Shown here: in pieces, positions 25,750 through 35,021 of the stretch
How positions within the stretch are numbered: the stretch's first letter is position 1
Layout: each line of letters begins with the position of its first letter
NCBI RefSeq assembly: GCF_011602485.2
Contig: NZ_CP050022.2
Coordinates: 3,740,001 to 3,804,000 of the forward strand
Source of the DNA: Bradyrhizobium sp. 1(2017)
GTDB taxonomy: Bacteria; Pseudomonadota; Alphaproteobacteria; Rhizobiales; Xanthobacteraceae
DNA length: 64,000 bases
Reading direction: 5' to 3'
Made by a program: the position numbers and the translations under genes
Notes under the pieces: model-generated
The model's input: only the letters and a program-made list of their open reading frames with translations
Database searches by the model: none
What the model was told of the DNA's origin: nothing

Positions 25750-26448
25750 ATGAGGACGTATGGCCAATATTGTCCCATCGCTCGTGGCGCCGAGATCTTC
25801 GCCGAGCGCTGGACACCTCTGATCATCCGCAACCTGCACCTTGGCTGCGGAAACTTCAGCGAGATCTTGGAGGGCACGCCCGGACTCTCCCGTACCCTGC
25901 TCTCGCAACGGCTCAAGCAGCTCGAACGGGTCGGTATCGTCGAGTCGGCATTCAAGTCCGACGGGCGCGGGCACCGCTACGAGCTCACGTCCGCAGGCCA
26001 CGATCTCTTCACGGTCTGTCAGTCGCTCGGCGAGTGGGGTGCGCGTTGGCTCGAGATCGCCTCCGAGCACCTCGACCCCTTTGTGGCCCTGTGGTCGATG
26101 TGTAACGCGCTCCGCCAAGACCGGCTCCCGGATCGACGCGTCGTCATCCGCTTCGACTTCACCGGCCGCCCGCGCCGCGAGCGCTATTGGCTACTCATCG
26201 AACTCGGAGACACCGAGATCTGCAAGACAAACCCCGGCTTCGAAGAGGATCTCTACATCACGGCGGAAGCGGAAGCATTCGTCAAATGGCATGCCGGCCA
26301 GCTCACCTGGGCCCAAGCCACCGGCGAGGGCCGCATCCAACTCGACGGCCCGCCGTCGCTGATAAGAGCGTTCCCAACCTGGAACGCCCGCAGCATGTTC
26401 GCGCACGTCAGGCCGGTCTCTCGCGCCTCTACGAGCTCCGCCGCCTGA
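25750..26448 (+). CDS. HxlR-family regulator with SCP2-like C-terminal domain
   Basis: The winged-helix DNA-binding part spans about residues 1-105: YCPIARGAEIFAERWTPLIIRNLHLGCGNFSEILEGTPGLSRTLLSQRLKQLERVGIVE, the usual HxlR core with a Cys in the N-terminal helix. The C-terminal part (about 110-210) resembles a sterol-carrier-like domain (RYWLLIELGDTEICKTNPGFEEDLYITAEAEAF). ATG 25750 is used. It is divergent from the FAD oxidoreductase gene, the likely target. The HxlR-SCP2 design and the high G+C of both genes recall actinobacterial pairs, so transfer is possible. Confidence 0.87.
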   Translation: MRTYGQYCPIARGAEIFAERWTPLIIRNLHLGCGNFSEILEGTPGLSRTLLSQRLKQLERVGIVESAFKSDGRGHRYELTSAGHDLFTVCQSLGEWGARWLEIASEHLDPFVALWSMCNALRQDRLPDRRVVIRFDFTGRPRRERYWLLIELGDTEICKTNPGFEEDLYITAEAEAFVKWHAGQLTWAQATGEGRIQLDGPPSLIRAFPTWNARSMFAHVRPVSRASTSSAA

Positions 26449-26526
26449 TGTCCGCTTGGCGTCAAAAGCTGACGGTCGGTAGGCTGCGCTACAGGGCCGG
26501 CTATGGGGCCCAATAGGCGACATTGG
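26446..26526. repeat. Dispersed repeat, related to 58168-58253
   Basis: It begins TGATGTCCGCTTGG, where TGA is the HxlR stop, and ends GGGCCCAATAGGCGACATTGG. The element at 58168-58253 has the same ends (GTCCGCTT and GGGCCAATAGGCGAC) with a different middle. They look like members of one intergenic repeat family. The rest of 26527-26712 shows no gene. Confidence 0.4.
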
Positions 26527-26712
26527 ACACGGGCGGACGCAACGTTCTCAATGCCGTAATATGCCCACACCTGCACACAGCTATCGTGCCGCGTAAACAG
26601 GCCGAATGGTTGCTCCGGCCAATGCCGCAAAGCGAAGATTCTTCCTGCCAGCCCGGCAGCCAAAGCGCGATGAGATTAGGATGAATCGCCATCGCGCTTC
26701 AGGTTATTGTTT

Positions 26713-26788
26713 GAGCATGATCTCCGCGCAAACGCGTTCGGCGTTTGTCGCGAGGGAAAACCGCTGCACACTTTTCCGGGTCATGCTC
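26713..26788. repeat. 76-bp palindromic intergenic repeat
   Basis: The ends are GAGCATGATC and GGTCATGCTC, with an inner hairpin AACGCG-TTCG-GCGTTT and the tract GGGAAAACCGCTGCACACTTTTCC. This form is familiar as a common intergenic palindrome of Rhizobiales. Its right end contains the stop codon of the small membrane protein gene and may terminate the TRAP operon. Confidence 0.55.
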
Positions 26789-26958
26789 TAGCGACGCACG
26801 CCGTTCGCCCGCAGGGATCGCACGAAATCGATCACGGCCAGGATCATGACGGCCACAACAATGATGATGAGCGGGATGGCCTTGATCCAAGCCACCAGGA
26901 TTCCAAGAAATGTCATCACAAGCGCGAGCCCGATGATTCCGGTGATCACATTGGTCAT
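26788..26958 (-). CDS. Small membrane protein (56 aa) ending the TRAP operon
   Basis: The 56-residue product is nearly all membrane: two hydrophobic segments (VITGIIGLALVMTFLGILVAW and IPLIIIVVAVMILAVIDFV) and a basic C-terminus. Its ATG overlaps the amidase stop by 4 nt (ATGA), so it is translationally coupled. GGAAAG precedes it. The function is unknown, perhaps an accessory subunit of the transporter. Such end-of-operon membrane miniproteins are easily missed. Confidence 0.7.
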   Translation of the reverse strand: MTNVITGIIGLALVMTFLGILVAWIKAIPLIIIVVAVMILAVIDFVRSLRANGVRR

Positions 26959-28355
26959 CGCACTTTCCTTTTCTCCGCAGCGGGAGCCGATGTCGCGCCG
27001 GCGCTCGAGACTTTGCGCCGAGTGCCACGACCGGTGCGTCCGATAGTCCTGACAAGCCAGTGCGCCGTGCGCAAGAGGCGGGCATCGTTGCCGCGGCGGC
27101 CGACAAGCTGGACGCCCAGCGGAAGGCCGGTTTCGGAGCTCATCAACGGCAAACTGATGGCGGGGACGCCGAGATAGGTCCAAAGCGTGCAGAAAATCGG
27201 GTTGCCGGTCGTCTCGATTCCTGGCGCCGCGCCCGGCGCTGCGGGCGTCAGGATCGCGTCGTATTCGTCGAAGATATGGTCCAGCGCCTGGTTGAGCGGC
27301 GCAATCCCGGACAGCGCGTTGCGATAATCCAGCGCGAGATGCGCGCGGCCGCGCTCGATCGCCTGCCGCAGCCGTGTGCTCAGTCTGTCGCCGCCTCGTT
27401 GGTAGTCGCGCCGCAAATTGTGCGCCATATCAACTTCCATGATGATCCGGTGCATATCGACGGCCTGATCGAAGCTGGGCCCAAGCTCGACGTCGCTCGA
27501 CCCGTCACCCAGGGCGCCGACGAGCTCGGCAAAGGCATCAAGCGTCACCGGCTCGGCCTGGTCGCAGACCGGAGAGCGCACGAAGGCAAATCGCGGCGGC
27601 AACGGCGGCTCGCTCGCCGCTACGGCGGAGAAGGGCGGACACGCCACAGGCCGGGTGTCCGGATCCTCCTGATCGAAGCCGACCAGGACCTCGGCGAGCA
27701 GGGCCACGTCCGCGACGCTGCGCCCAAACACGCCGACATGATCGAGCGTGCGCGACAATTCGAGCGCGCCGCTGCGCGGAATGAGGCCATGCGTGGGCTT
27801 GAAGCCGACCACACCGCAGAAGGCGGCAGGACGGATCACCGAGCCGTTGGTCTGCGAGCCGATGGCACCTGGCACCATCAGCGCCGCTACGGCCGCAGCG
27901 GAGCCCGAGGACGATCCGCCGGGCGTGTGAGCCGCGTTGTGCGGATTTCGGGTCTTGCCAGGATTGTAGTACGCGTACTCGGTTGTCACCGTCTTGCCGA
28001 GGATCACGGCTCCTGCCGCCCGCAGGCGCGCAACGGCCGCCGCATCGCGGCGCGGCGTGCGTCCGGCCCACAGATCCGATCCGAATTCCGTCGGCATGTC
28101 GCCCGTGTCGAAGATATCCTTGATGCCCAGGGGCACGCCATGCAGCGGGCCCACAGCCTTGCCATGCTTGCGATGATCGTCAGCAGCCTCGGCCTGCTGC
28201 ATCGCGTGGTCGCGATCGAGGAACGCCCACGCCTGGATATCGTGATCGACCTCGTCGATGCGCCTGAGACAGTCGCCGACGAGCTCCACCGAGCTGAACC
28301 GGCCGTCGCGGATGCCGGCTGCGGCTTCGGTGAGACCGAGCGCGTTGAGACTCAT
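26955..28355 (-). CDS. Amidase (amidase signature family)
   Basis: This enzyme hydrolyses an amide in the cytoplasm. The signature is complete: GVPLGIKD with the catalytic Lys, and HTPGGSSSGSAAAVAALMVPGAIGSQTNGSVIRPAAFCGVVGFKPTHG with the cis-Ser and nucleophile Ser. Full length at 466 residues, ending in a basic tail. It follows dctM by 31 nt in the TRAP operon, so the imported solute is probably an amide or the acid released from one. The substrate is not known. Confidence 0.92.
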   Translation of the reverse strand: MSLNALGLTEAAAGIRDGRFSSVELVGDCLRRIDEVDHDIQAWAFLDRDHAMQQAEAADDHRKHGKAVGPLHGVPLGIKDIFDTGDMPTEFGSDLWAGRTPRRDAAAVARLRAAGAVILGKTVTTEYAYYNPGKTRNPHNAAHTPGGSSSGSAAAVAALMVPGAIGSQTNGSVIRPAAFCGVVGFKPTHGLIPRSGALELSRTLDHVGVFGRSVADVALLAEVLVGFDQEDPDTRPVACPPFSAVAASEPPLPPRFAFVRSPVCDQAEPVTLDAFAELVGALGDGSSDVELGPSFDQAVDMHRIIMEVDMAHNLRRDYQRGGDRLSTRLRQAIERGRAHLALDYRNALSGIAPLNQALDHIFDEYDAILTPAAPGAAPGIETTGNPIFCTLWTYLGVPAISLPLMSSETGLPLGVQLVGRRGNDARLLRTAHWLVRTIGRTGRGTRRKVSSAGATSAPAAEKRKVR

Positions 28356-28386
28356 GCGCAGCCTTTCGGCGGTTTACCGGGTGCGC

Positions 28387-29736
28387 TCATCGCGATCCAT
28401 AGAGGTAAGTGGGCAGCCACAATGCGATTCCGGGGAAGATGTAGACCAGTGCCATGGTGAGGAAGACCAGGCCGACAAAGGGAAGCGCGCCGGAGAAGAT
28501 GTCGGTCAGCTTCACCTGAGGCGGGGCCACGCCCTTCAGATAGAAGGCGGCCATCGCGACCGGCGGCGTGTTGAACGCCGTCTGCGTGTTCAGTGCCACC
28601 AGGATGCCGAAGAAGATGGGATCGATGCCGTACTGGGGAAGCAGCGGCAGGAAAATCGGCACGAATATGATGATGATCTCGGTCCATTCCAGCGGCCAGC
28701 CGAGCAGAAAGATGATCAGCTGGGTCAGCAGCAGGAACTGGATCGGCGAAAGGTTCATCGAGGTGAAGAACTGCTCCACCACCGTCTGTCCGCCAAGGAC
28801 GGCAAACACCGCGGAGAACGTCCACGACCCGATGAACAGGTAGCAAACCATCGCGGTGGCACGCACGGTCAGGTACACCGATTCACGTAGCATCTCGTAG
28901 TTGAGCGAACGATAGGCGGCCGCCAGAACCATGCTCATGAGGGCGCCCACCGCGGCCGCCTCGGATGGCGTTGCCAGGCCAAACAGGATCGCGCCGAGCA
29001 CCGAAACGATAAGCAACGCAAGTGGCAGGAATGACGTGGCAACCGCCCAGACGACCTTGGAGATCGGCACGTCGGTCTGCTCGCGCGGCAGCTTCGGCGC
29101 CAGCGCGGGATTGATGATCGCGCGTGTCATTGCATAGACAACGTAGAGGCCAGCCAGCATGAACCCCGGGAAGAATGCGGCCGCATAAAGCTTGACCGCC
29201 GAAACGCCGGCGGTCGCCGCATAGACGATCAGGAGAATGCTCGGCGGAATCAGAATGCCGAGGCAGCCACCGGCGCAGACCACCCCCGCCGACAGCTTGG
29301 TGTCGTAGCCGGCTCGCAGCATCGCGGGCAATGCCAATAGCCCCATCAGCGTGACAACGGCGCCGACGATGCCGGTGGCGGTCGCGAACATCGCGCAGGT
29401 GATCAGCGTGGCCACCGCAAGCGCGCCCGGCACGTTCTTCATCGACAATTGCAGCGAGTAGAACAGTCGGTCGAGAATGTTCGCGCGCTCGACTAAATAG
29501 CCCATGAACAGGAAGAGCGGGACCGCGACCAGCACGTCGCTGGATGTGACCTCGAACGTCTTCTGCACCAGCAGCGTGAAGATGCGGTTCTGGAAGAAGT
29601 CTTGACCGGGGGTGTAGTAGGCGTAGTAGCCGAACGAGACGCCCATCGCCATCAGCGTGAAGGCGATCGGGAAGCCGAGCATGATGATGAAGATGAAGAG
29701 GCCCAGCATCAGCATGCCGAGTTGAGGATCGGTCAT
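28387..29736 (-). CDS. dctM: TRAP transporter large permease (DctM family)
   Basis: This 449-residue membrane protein has about 12 predicted helices. Family blocks seen are GFPIAFTLMAMGVSFGYY, VPLFLFMGYLVERANI, ATGIVGAVVTLMGLLALPAMLRAGYD, and GCLGILIPPSILLIVYA with the conserved double Pro. It forms the sodium-driven pore of a TRAP uptake system with the small subunit, whose stop overlaps this start by 4 nt. It sits second to last among the transporter and enzyme genes. Confidence 0.94.
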   Translation of the reverse strand: MTDPQLGMLMLGLFIFIIMLGFPIAFTLMAMGVSFGYYAYYTPGQDFFQNRIFTLLVQKTFEVTSSDVLVAVPLFLFMGYLVERANILDRLFYSLQLSMKNVPGALAVATLITCAMFATATGIVGAVVTLMGLLALPAMLRAGYDTKLSAGVVCAGGCLGILIPPSILLIVYAATAGVSAVKLYAAAFFPGFMLAGLYVVYAMTRAIINPALAPKLPREQTDVPISKVVWAVATSFLPLALLIVSVLGAILFGLATPSEAAAVGALMSMVLAAAYRSLNYEMLRESVYLTVRATAMVCYLFIGSWTFSAVFAVLGGQTVVEQFFTSMNLSPIQFLLLTQLIIFLLGWPLEWTEIIIIFVPIFLPLLPQYGIDPIFFGILVALNTQTAFNTPPVAMAAFYLKGVAPPQVKLTDIFSGALPFVGLVFLTMALVYIFPGIALWLPTYLYGSR

Positions 29737-30335
29737 GCGCCTGGTCCTTTCTCGTTCTGCAGCTCAGCCGCGTGTTGCTGATGTTCGCGGATGACGACGC
29801 TCTCGGTCTCCTCCACGTCGTGCAGGCGTTGCGGCCATCGGCCGGTGCGGATGCACAGCACACAACGGATGATTTCGGCGAACCCTTGCAGAAACAGAAG
29901 GAAGCCGGTGAGCGGGATCAGCGCTTTGAGCGGAAACACTGGCACGCCGGCCGGACTGAAGATGCTGACTTCGCGGAACCGCACGGACATCTGGGCGTAA
30001 TTCCAGCCCGAATACATCAGCGCCGCGATCGCCGGCAGAAAGAACAGGATATACAGGATGAGGTCCATCGTTGCCTGGGTGCGCGGCGACCAGAGGCGGT
30101 AGACCACGTCGGCGCGTACATGGCCGTTGCGCGAGAGCGTATATGCGCCGGCCATCAGGAACATCGCGCCATAGGTGATATAGCTGATGTCGAACGCCCA
30201 GGTGGTCGGCGCACGCAGCACGTAGCGCACGAACACCTCGTAGCTGACACCCAGTGTAAGGACGAGAATGAGCCAGGCGAACGCCTTGCCGACCCACGCG
30301 CTGAGCTCGTCGATGAAGAACAGAAATTTCGTCAT
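29733..30335 (-). CDS. dctQ: TRAP transporter small permease (DctQ family)
   Basis: The 200-residue protein has four hydrophobic segments and the DctQ features VRYVLRAPTTWAFDISYITYGAMFLMAGAYTLSRNGHVRADVVYRLWSPRTQATMD. The Trp-rich second segment and GHVRADV are typical. It pairs with dctM (4-nt overlap) and lies downstream of dctP. The C-terminal 30 residues are polar and probably cytoplasmic. Confidence 0.92.
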   Translation of the reverse strand: MTKFLFFIDELSAWVGKAFAWLILVLTLGVSYEVFVRYVLRAPTTWAFDISYITYGAMFLMAGAYTLSRNGHVRADVVYRLWSPRTQATMDLILYILFFLPAIAALMYSGWNYAQMSVRFREVSIFSPAGVPVFPLKALIPLTGFLLFLQGFAEIIRCVLCIRTGRWPQRLHDVEETESVVIREHQQHAAELQNEKGPGA

Positions 30336-30448
30336 GCGAGCCGAGCTCGCTGCGAGCGATACATCCGGACGTCCCCCTTCAAATTCGTGGGCGGCGCTTC
30401 GATTGCGCCGCCCGTCGATACGGTCTCACGCGAAGCGCCGCGACAGCC

Positions 30449-31576
30449 TCAGGCCTTGAGCACGCCAGGGAAGTGATGCTCGAAGGCGCCGCGGTAGTCC
30501 GTCGCGTTGTTCATGTTGTAGTAGACCACGCGGCGCACCCATTCCTTCTGCGAGTCCATCACCTTCTTCATGAACGGATCCGAGCCGAGCTGGGCGATCA
30601 GACCATCCCATGCCTTGATCTGGGCATCGAATACGGATTTCGGCGTTCGCTGGACGTTGACCTTGTCCTTGTTGATCAGCTCCTGCAGGTCCTTGGAGTA
30701 ATAGTCCATCGCCTTCCACTCGTTGGCGGATGAGACCGCCTCCGAAGCATATTGCAGGATCGCCTGCTGTTCCTTCGGCAGCGCGTTGAACTTCGTCCGG
30801 TTGAACATGATCTCGAAATATTCCGTCGCCTGATGGTGGCTGCCCATCATGTAGTTCTTGGCAACGTCCTGTGCGCCAAAGCGCCTGTCCGAGGTCGGGT
30901 TGTTGAATTCGAATCCGTCGATCACGCCGCGCTCCATGGCCGGCACGATTTCGCCGCCCGGAAGCTGAGCGACCGAGGCTCCCATCGCCTGGAACAGGTC
31001 GGCGGCCAGACCCACCGTGCGGTACTTGAGACCCTTGAGGTCGGCATCGCTGGTGATCGGCTTCTTGAACCAGCCGAGCGGCTGGGTCGGCATCGGCATG
31101 GCGAAGAAGCTCTTGATGTTGACGTTCATGATCTTGGTCTGGAGCTCCTCAAACAGCTCCTTGCCGCCGCCGTTGTGGATCCAGCCGAGGCCTTCGTTGG
31201 CGTTGAAGCCGAACACCGGGCCCGTACCGAACAGCGAGGCGGCCTTGTGCTTGCCGTACCAGTAGACGGTGACCGTGTGTGCAGCGTCGAGCTGGCCGCC
31301 ATGAACGCCGTCGAAGACCTGGAACGGATGTACGACCGAGCCGCCGACCAGATAGTCGATGCGCAATCGACCTCCGGCCATTTCGTTGACACGCTTCACA
31401 TAATCTTCGGCCATCTCGTTGAAGATATCGGCCTTGCCCCACGAGCCCTGCATCTTCAGGGCCACCGTTTGGGCCCGGCTGACTTGCGGCATGGCGATGG
31501 TGGCGGCGCCGGCCGCGCCGGCGGTCAGCAAGAATTTGCGACGAGTGGTTCTGGTCTCTGCAGACTTTGCAGTCAT
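30449..31576 (-). CDS. dctP: TRAP transporter solute-binding protein (DctP family)
   Basis: This periplasmic binding protein captures the solute for the DctQM permease. The N-terminus TRTTRRKFLLTAGAAGAA is a twin-arginine signal, with cleavage near SRAQ. Mature blocks are MQGSWGKADIFNEMAEDYVKRV, MPMPTQPLGWFKKPI, LKGLKYRTVGLAADLFQAMGASVAQLPGGEIVPAMERGVIDGFEFNNPTSD (with the carboxylate-binding Arg) and HHQATEYFEIMFNR. ATG 31576 has GGGAGGA 6 nt upstream. The SYSTEM-type FNNPTSD loop resembles binders of keto or aromatic acids, but this is a guess. Confidence 0.93.
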   Translation of the reverse strand: MTAKSAETRTTRRKFLLTAGAAGAATIAMPQVSRAQTVALKMQGSWGKADIFNEMAEDYVKRVNEMAGGRLRIDYLVGGSVVHPFQVFDGVHGGQLDAAHTVTVYWYGKHKAASLFGTGPVFGFNANEGLGWIHNGGGKELFEELQTKIMNVNIKSFFAMPMPTQPLGWFKKPITSDADLKGLKYRTVGLAADLFQAMGASVAQLPGGEIVPAMERGVIDGFEFNNPTSDRRFGAQDVAKNYMMGSHHQATEYFEIMFNRTKFNALPKEQQAILQYASEAVSSANEWKAMDYYSKDLQELINKDKVNVQRTPKSVFDAQIKAWDGLIAQLGSDPFMKKVMDSQKEWVRRVVYYNMNNATDYRGAFEHHFPGVLKA

Positions 31577-32274
31577 GTGGACATCCTCCCTGGCGGCGCT
31601 GTTGTTCGAACGCGCTTCGGTACGCTTTTCGTTGATAACCGCTGGAGGTAGGCCGCATTCCAGCGACTTTGATCGGAGTTTGGACGCATTGCTCGCATCC
31701 GACAAGCTACCCAATGTCGCATTCCTTAGTCTTAGGCGACCCCATTCGGGCTTTCAGCAGCCGGATGTTCACGCGCTGTCGCGGCGCAGCAAAGATGCAG
31801 CCGGACTTCTGATATTCCCAGCCCGCTCGTCGTTGCTGCAGGATTGAGCGGCGCGGCCGATCCGTCGAATACGAGGTGGAACGACGAACCCTGAAGAAGT
31901 TCTGTGGCTCCCAACTGTCCCTCCCTGAATCGACAGCGCGACGCCGCCACGCGTCCTGATCTCTCGTCGATGACGGTAATGGCATCCGCCTTCCGCATGT
32001 CGGCAAGCATCGTATCGGGACGCCTGTGCGATCGTGCGCGGCGATCGCATCGCCGAGTCTCAACGGGAATGTTGTCGTCAAGCCAACCGCGAGTGATTGG
32101 CTCTTGGCGCCTGACGGCTCGGACGGTCCGACAGTCGGGGTTCGAATGCTTTGGGCGGCCTGGCCCATCACAGGAAGCGTCTCGGCCGGGCCGAATCCGT
32201 GTCCCGCCGGGCTTCCCCTGGCGGCCCGCATGGCCTATGACGCTGCAACGCAAAAATCCCCTCAAAAAGACCCC
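31577..32274. other. 698-bp gap without a firm gene
   Basis: This holds the leader of the TRAP operon on the left and of the ABC-F gene on the right. The best coding-like stretch is on the minus strand at 31732-32010 (listed separately). No regulator gene for the TRAP operon was found here. I see no repeat or clear promoter. Confidence 0.5.
31732..32010 (-). pseudogene. Possible gene remnant (about 92 codons)
   Basis: The frame starting ATG 32010 reads MLADMRKADAITVIDERSGRV and continues with FREGQLGATELLQGSSFHLVFDGS, which looks protein-like. The codon bias is weaker than in neighbours, no ribosome site is seen and the upstream part of the frame is not coding-like. I do not recognise it. 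It could be the tail of a decayed gene or chance. Confidence 0.2.
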
Positions 32275-33897
32275 ATGATCCGCCTCGACAACGTCAGCAA
32301 GCAAGCCGGCCACCAGATCCTTTTCATCGAAGCCTCAGCGGCCCTCAACAAGGGCGAGAAGATCGGGCTCGTCGGCCCGAACGGCGCCGGCAAAACCACC
32401 CTGTTCCGGATGATCGCCGGCGAGGAAATGCCCGACGAGGGGCAGGTCTCGACCGATCGCGGCATCACCATCGGCTATTTCAACCAGGACGTCGGCGAGA
32501 TGTCCGGCCGCAGCGCCGTGGCCGAGGTGATGAATGGCGCGGGTCCCGTCAGCGAGGTCGCGGCCGAGCTGCGCGAGCTCGAGGCTGACATGGCCGACCC
32601 CGACAAGGCCGACGCGATGGAGGAGATCATCGCCCGCTACGGCGAGGTGCAGCACCGCTTCGAGGAGCTCGACGGCTACGCGCTCGATGGCCGGGCGCGC
32701 GAGGCGCTGTCCGGCCTCGGCTTTAGCCAGGAGATGATGGACGGCGATGTCGGAAAACTCTCCGGCGGCTGGAAGATGCGCGTGGCGCTCGCCCGCATTC
32801 TCCTGATGCGTCCCGACGTGATGCTGCTCGACGAGCCGAGCAACCATCTGGATCTGGAAAGCCTGATCTGGCTGGAGAAATTCCTGCACGATTATGAAGG
32901 CACGCTCTTGATGACCTCGCACGACCGCGAGTTCATCAACCGTGTGATCTCCAAGGTGATCGAGATCGATTCCGGCTCGCTCACGACCTATACCGGCGAT
33001 TACGAATTCTACGAGCAGCAGCGGGCGCAGAACGAGAAGCAGCAGCAGGCCCAGTTCGAGCGCCAGCAGGCCATGCTCGCCAAGGAGATCAAGTTCATCG
33101 AGCGCTTCAAGGCGCGCGCCTCGCACGCGGCCCAGGTGCAGAGCCGGGTCAAGAAGCTCGACAAGATCGAGCGGGTCGAGCCGCCGCGCCGCCGCCAGAG
33201 CGTCGCCTTCGACTTCCTGCCGGCGCCGCGCTCGGGCGAGGATGTCGTCGCGCTCAAGAACGTGCACAAGGGCTATGGCACCAAACGCATCTATGACGGG
33301 CTCGACTTCATGATCCGCCGGCGTGAGCGCTGGTGCGTCATGGGCGTCAACGGTGCTGGCAAGTCGACGCTGCTCAAGCTCGTCGCCGGCGCGAGCGAGC
33401 CGGACCAGGGCACCGTGGCGTTAGGGGGCAGCGTCAAGATGGGCTATTTCGCCCAGCACGCGATGGATCTGCTCGAGGGCGAGCGCACCGTGTTCCAGTC
33501 CCTGGAGGACCAGTTTCCGACCGCGGGGCAGGGAAGCTTGCGCGCGCTCGCCGGCTGCTTCGGCTTCTCCGGCGACGACGTCGAGAAGCGCTGCCGCGTG
33601 CTCTCGGGCGGCGAGAAGGCGCGCCTCGTGATGGCCAAGATGCTGTTCGATCCGCCGAACTTCCTGGTGCTGGACGAGCCGACCAACCATCTCGACCTCG
33701 CCACCAAGGAGATGCTGATCACCGCGCTGTCGGATTTCGAGGGCACCATGCTGTTCGTCTCGCATGATCGGCATTTTCTGGCGACACTGTCGAACCGGGT
33801 GCTGGAGCTGACGCCCGAGGGCATTCACCAATATGGCGGCGGCTACACCGAATATGTCGCGCGGACAGGGCAGGAGGCTCCGGGGTTGCGGAGCTAA
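32275..33897 (+). CDS. ABC-F family ATPase
   Basis: This is a soluble protein with two ABC domains and no membrane part, of the ABC-F class that acts on ribosomes. First domain: GLVGPNGAGKTTL, LSGGWKMRVALARIL, LLDEPSNHLDLES. A charged coiled linker (about 240-300, QQRAQNEKQQQAQFERQQ) is typical. Second domain: GVNGAGKSTLLKL, LSGGEKARLVMAKML, VLDEPTNHLDL. At 540 residues it resembles the YbiT group. ATG 32275 begins directly with the first domain. It ends 4 nt inside the convergent GDPD gene. Confidence 0.93.
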   Translation: MIRLDNVSKQAGHQILFIEASAALNKGEKIGLVGPNGAGKTTLFRMIAGEEMPDEGQVSTDRGITIGYFNQDVGEMSGRSAVAEVMNGAGPVSEVAAELRELEADMADPDKADAMEEIIARYGEVQHRFEELDGYALDGRAREALSGLGFSQEMMDGDVGKLSGGWKMRVALARILLMRPDVMLLDEPSNHLDLESLIWLEKFLHDYEGTLLMTSHDREFINRVISKVIEIDSGSLTTYTGDYEFYEQQRAQNEKQQQAQFERQQAMLAKEIKFIERFKARASHAAQVQSRVKKLDKIERVEPPRRRQSVAFDFLPAPRSGEDVVALKNVHKGYGTKRIYDGLDFMIRRRERWCVMGVNGAGKSTLLKLVAGASEPDQGTVALGGSVKMGYFAQHAMDLLEGERTVFQSLEDQFPTAGQGSLRALAGCFGFSGDDVEKRCRVLSGGEKARLVMAKMLFDPPNFLVLDEPTNHLDLATKEMLITALSDFEGTMLFVSHDRHFLATLSNRVLELTPEGIHQYGGGYTEYVARTGQEAPGLRS

Positions 33898-34877
33898 TCC
33901 TTGCTCTTGCCCGCGATCTTGGCGATGGCCTCGATCTCGTTGGTCCAGATGCCGCCGGAATAGCCTTGCGGCAGCCGCGCGAACGTGTCCGGCGTATCGA
34001 TGCCGGTGGAGAACTCGCCGCCACTGTAGGGACCGAGCACGAACACCGCGCTGCTAACGCCGTTCATCCGTGCGAGGAAACGATCGGGCCAGCCCCATAG
34101 CCAGGGCGCGGCGTTGATCGGCACCAGGACCATCGCGTTGCGGCACGCCGCCGGCACCAGGCCGGTCCAGCCATAGCCGATATAGCGGATCAGGCAGCTT
34201 CTGATCGCCGCGCGCGAGATCGTGCGGACATCGGGGGTGAGGCGGCGGATCACCTCGATGGGTTCGTCGCCGCCATAGACCATGACCGTCCCGCGCCGCT
34301 CCGCCGGCAGCGCGTTCAATATGCTGGCAAGTTTCTCGCCTTCGCCAGCGTCCCGGCTCTTCACGTTGATGAGGAGCTTCTTGTCCCGGAAAGTGGCGAA
34401 CACCTCCTGCAATGTCGGCATCATCCCGACGCCCTTGCCGCGGAACGGGAAAGTCTTGCCGCCGTCGGCTGTGTAGCCGTAGCCGATGTCGAGCGTTTTC
34501 AGTGTCGCCATGCTCTGCTCGCGCGTGACGCCGTGGCCATCGGTTCGGCAGTCGAGCGTCCAGTCGTGGAAAACGGCGAACGCGCCGTCGGTGGTCGGGT
34601 GCACGTCGAGCTCGACCACATCGGCGCCGGCCTCGAAGCTCGCGCGCATCGAGCGCAAGGTATTTTCGAGATAGTCGTGCACGGGCGGCAACATCCGCGC
34701 GGCCGTGCAGGTGTCGTTCTTCAGATCGTGCTCATCGAAGCGCTGCGCCATGCCGCGATGGGCGAGCAGGGCCGGTTTGCCGCCCTGACGCGGTGCCAGA
34801 AGACTGGTGTTGTTGATGTACACGCCAGCTGCGATCGCAATCATGATCGCCGCAGTCAATCTCAGTTTCCAGCCCAC
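33894..34877 (-). CDS. Glycerophosphodiester phosphodiesterase family protein
   Basis: The 327-residue product has an N-terminal membrane or signal segment (about 5-25) followed by a GDPD TIM barrel. Blocks are LLAHRGMAQRF with the catalytic His, GADVVELDVHPTTDGAFAVFHDWTLDCRTDGHG with the metal Glu/Asp and second His, and LLINVKSRD. The substrate is presumably glycerophosphodiesters, in the periplasm or membrane face. GTG 34877 is the likely start, with GAGGA 7 nt upstream. Confidence 0.87.
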   Translation of the reverse strand: MGWKLRLTAAIMIAIAAGVYINNTSLLAPRQGGKPALLAHRGMAQRFDEHDLKNDTCTAARMLPPVHDYLENTLRSMRASFEAGADVVELDVHPTTDGAFAVFHDWTLDCRTDGHGVTREQSMATLKTLDIGYGYTADGGKTFPFRGKGVGMMPTLQEVFATFRDKKLLINVKSRDAGEGEKLASILNALPAERRGTVMVYGGDEPIEVIRRLTPDVRTISRAAIRSCLIRYIGYGWTGLVPAACRNAMVLVPINAAPWLWGWPDRFLARMNGVSSAVFVLGPYSGGEFSTGIDTPDTFARLPQGYSGGIWTNEIEAIAKIAGKSKD

Positions 34878-35021
34878 CAGACATTCCTCATTCCAATATC
34901 ATCATCCGTGTTGTTTGAGGTTGATTTGCGGCACGTCACGCATAGCTGGCCGATGCGTCCAACGCCTTGAATGCCCCGACTCCGTTCGCTACGCTTTCGC
35001 AAAAAGGGGAGCGAAGCAAAC

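Noticed and set aside
27060-28460. A 466-codon open frame opposite the amidase
   Set aside because: The amidase signature on the other strand is unmistakable and fits the operon.
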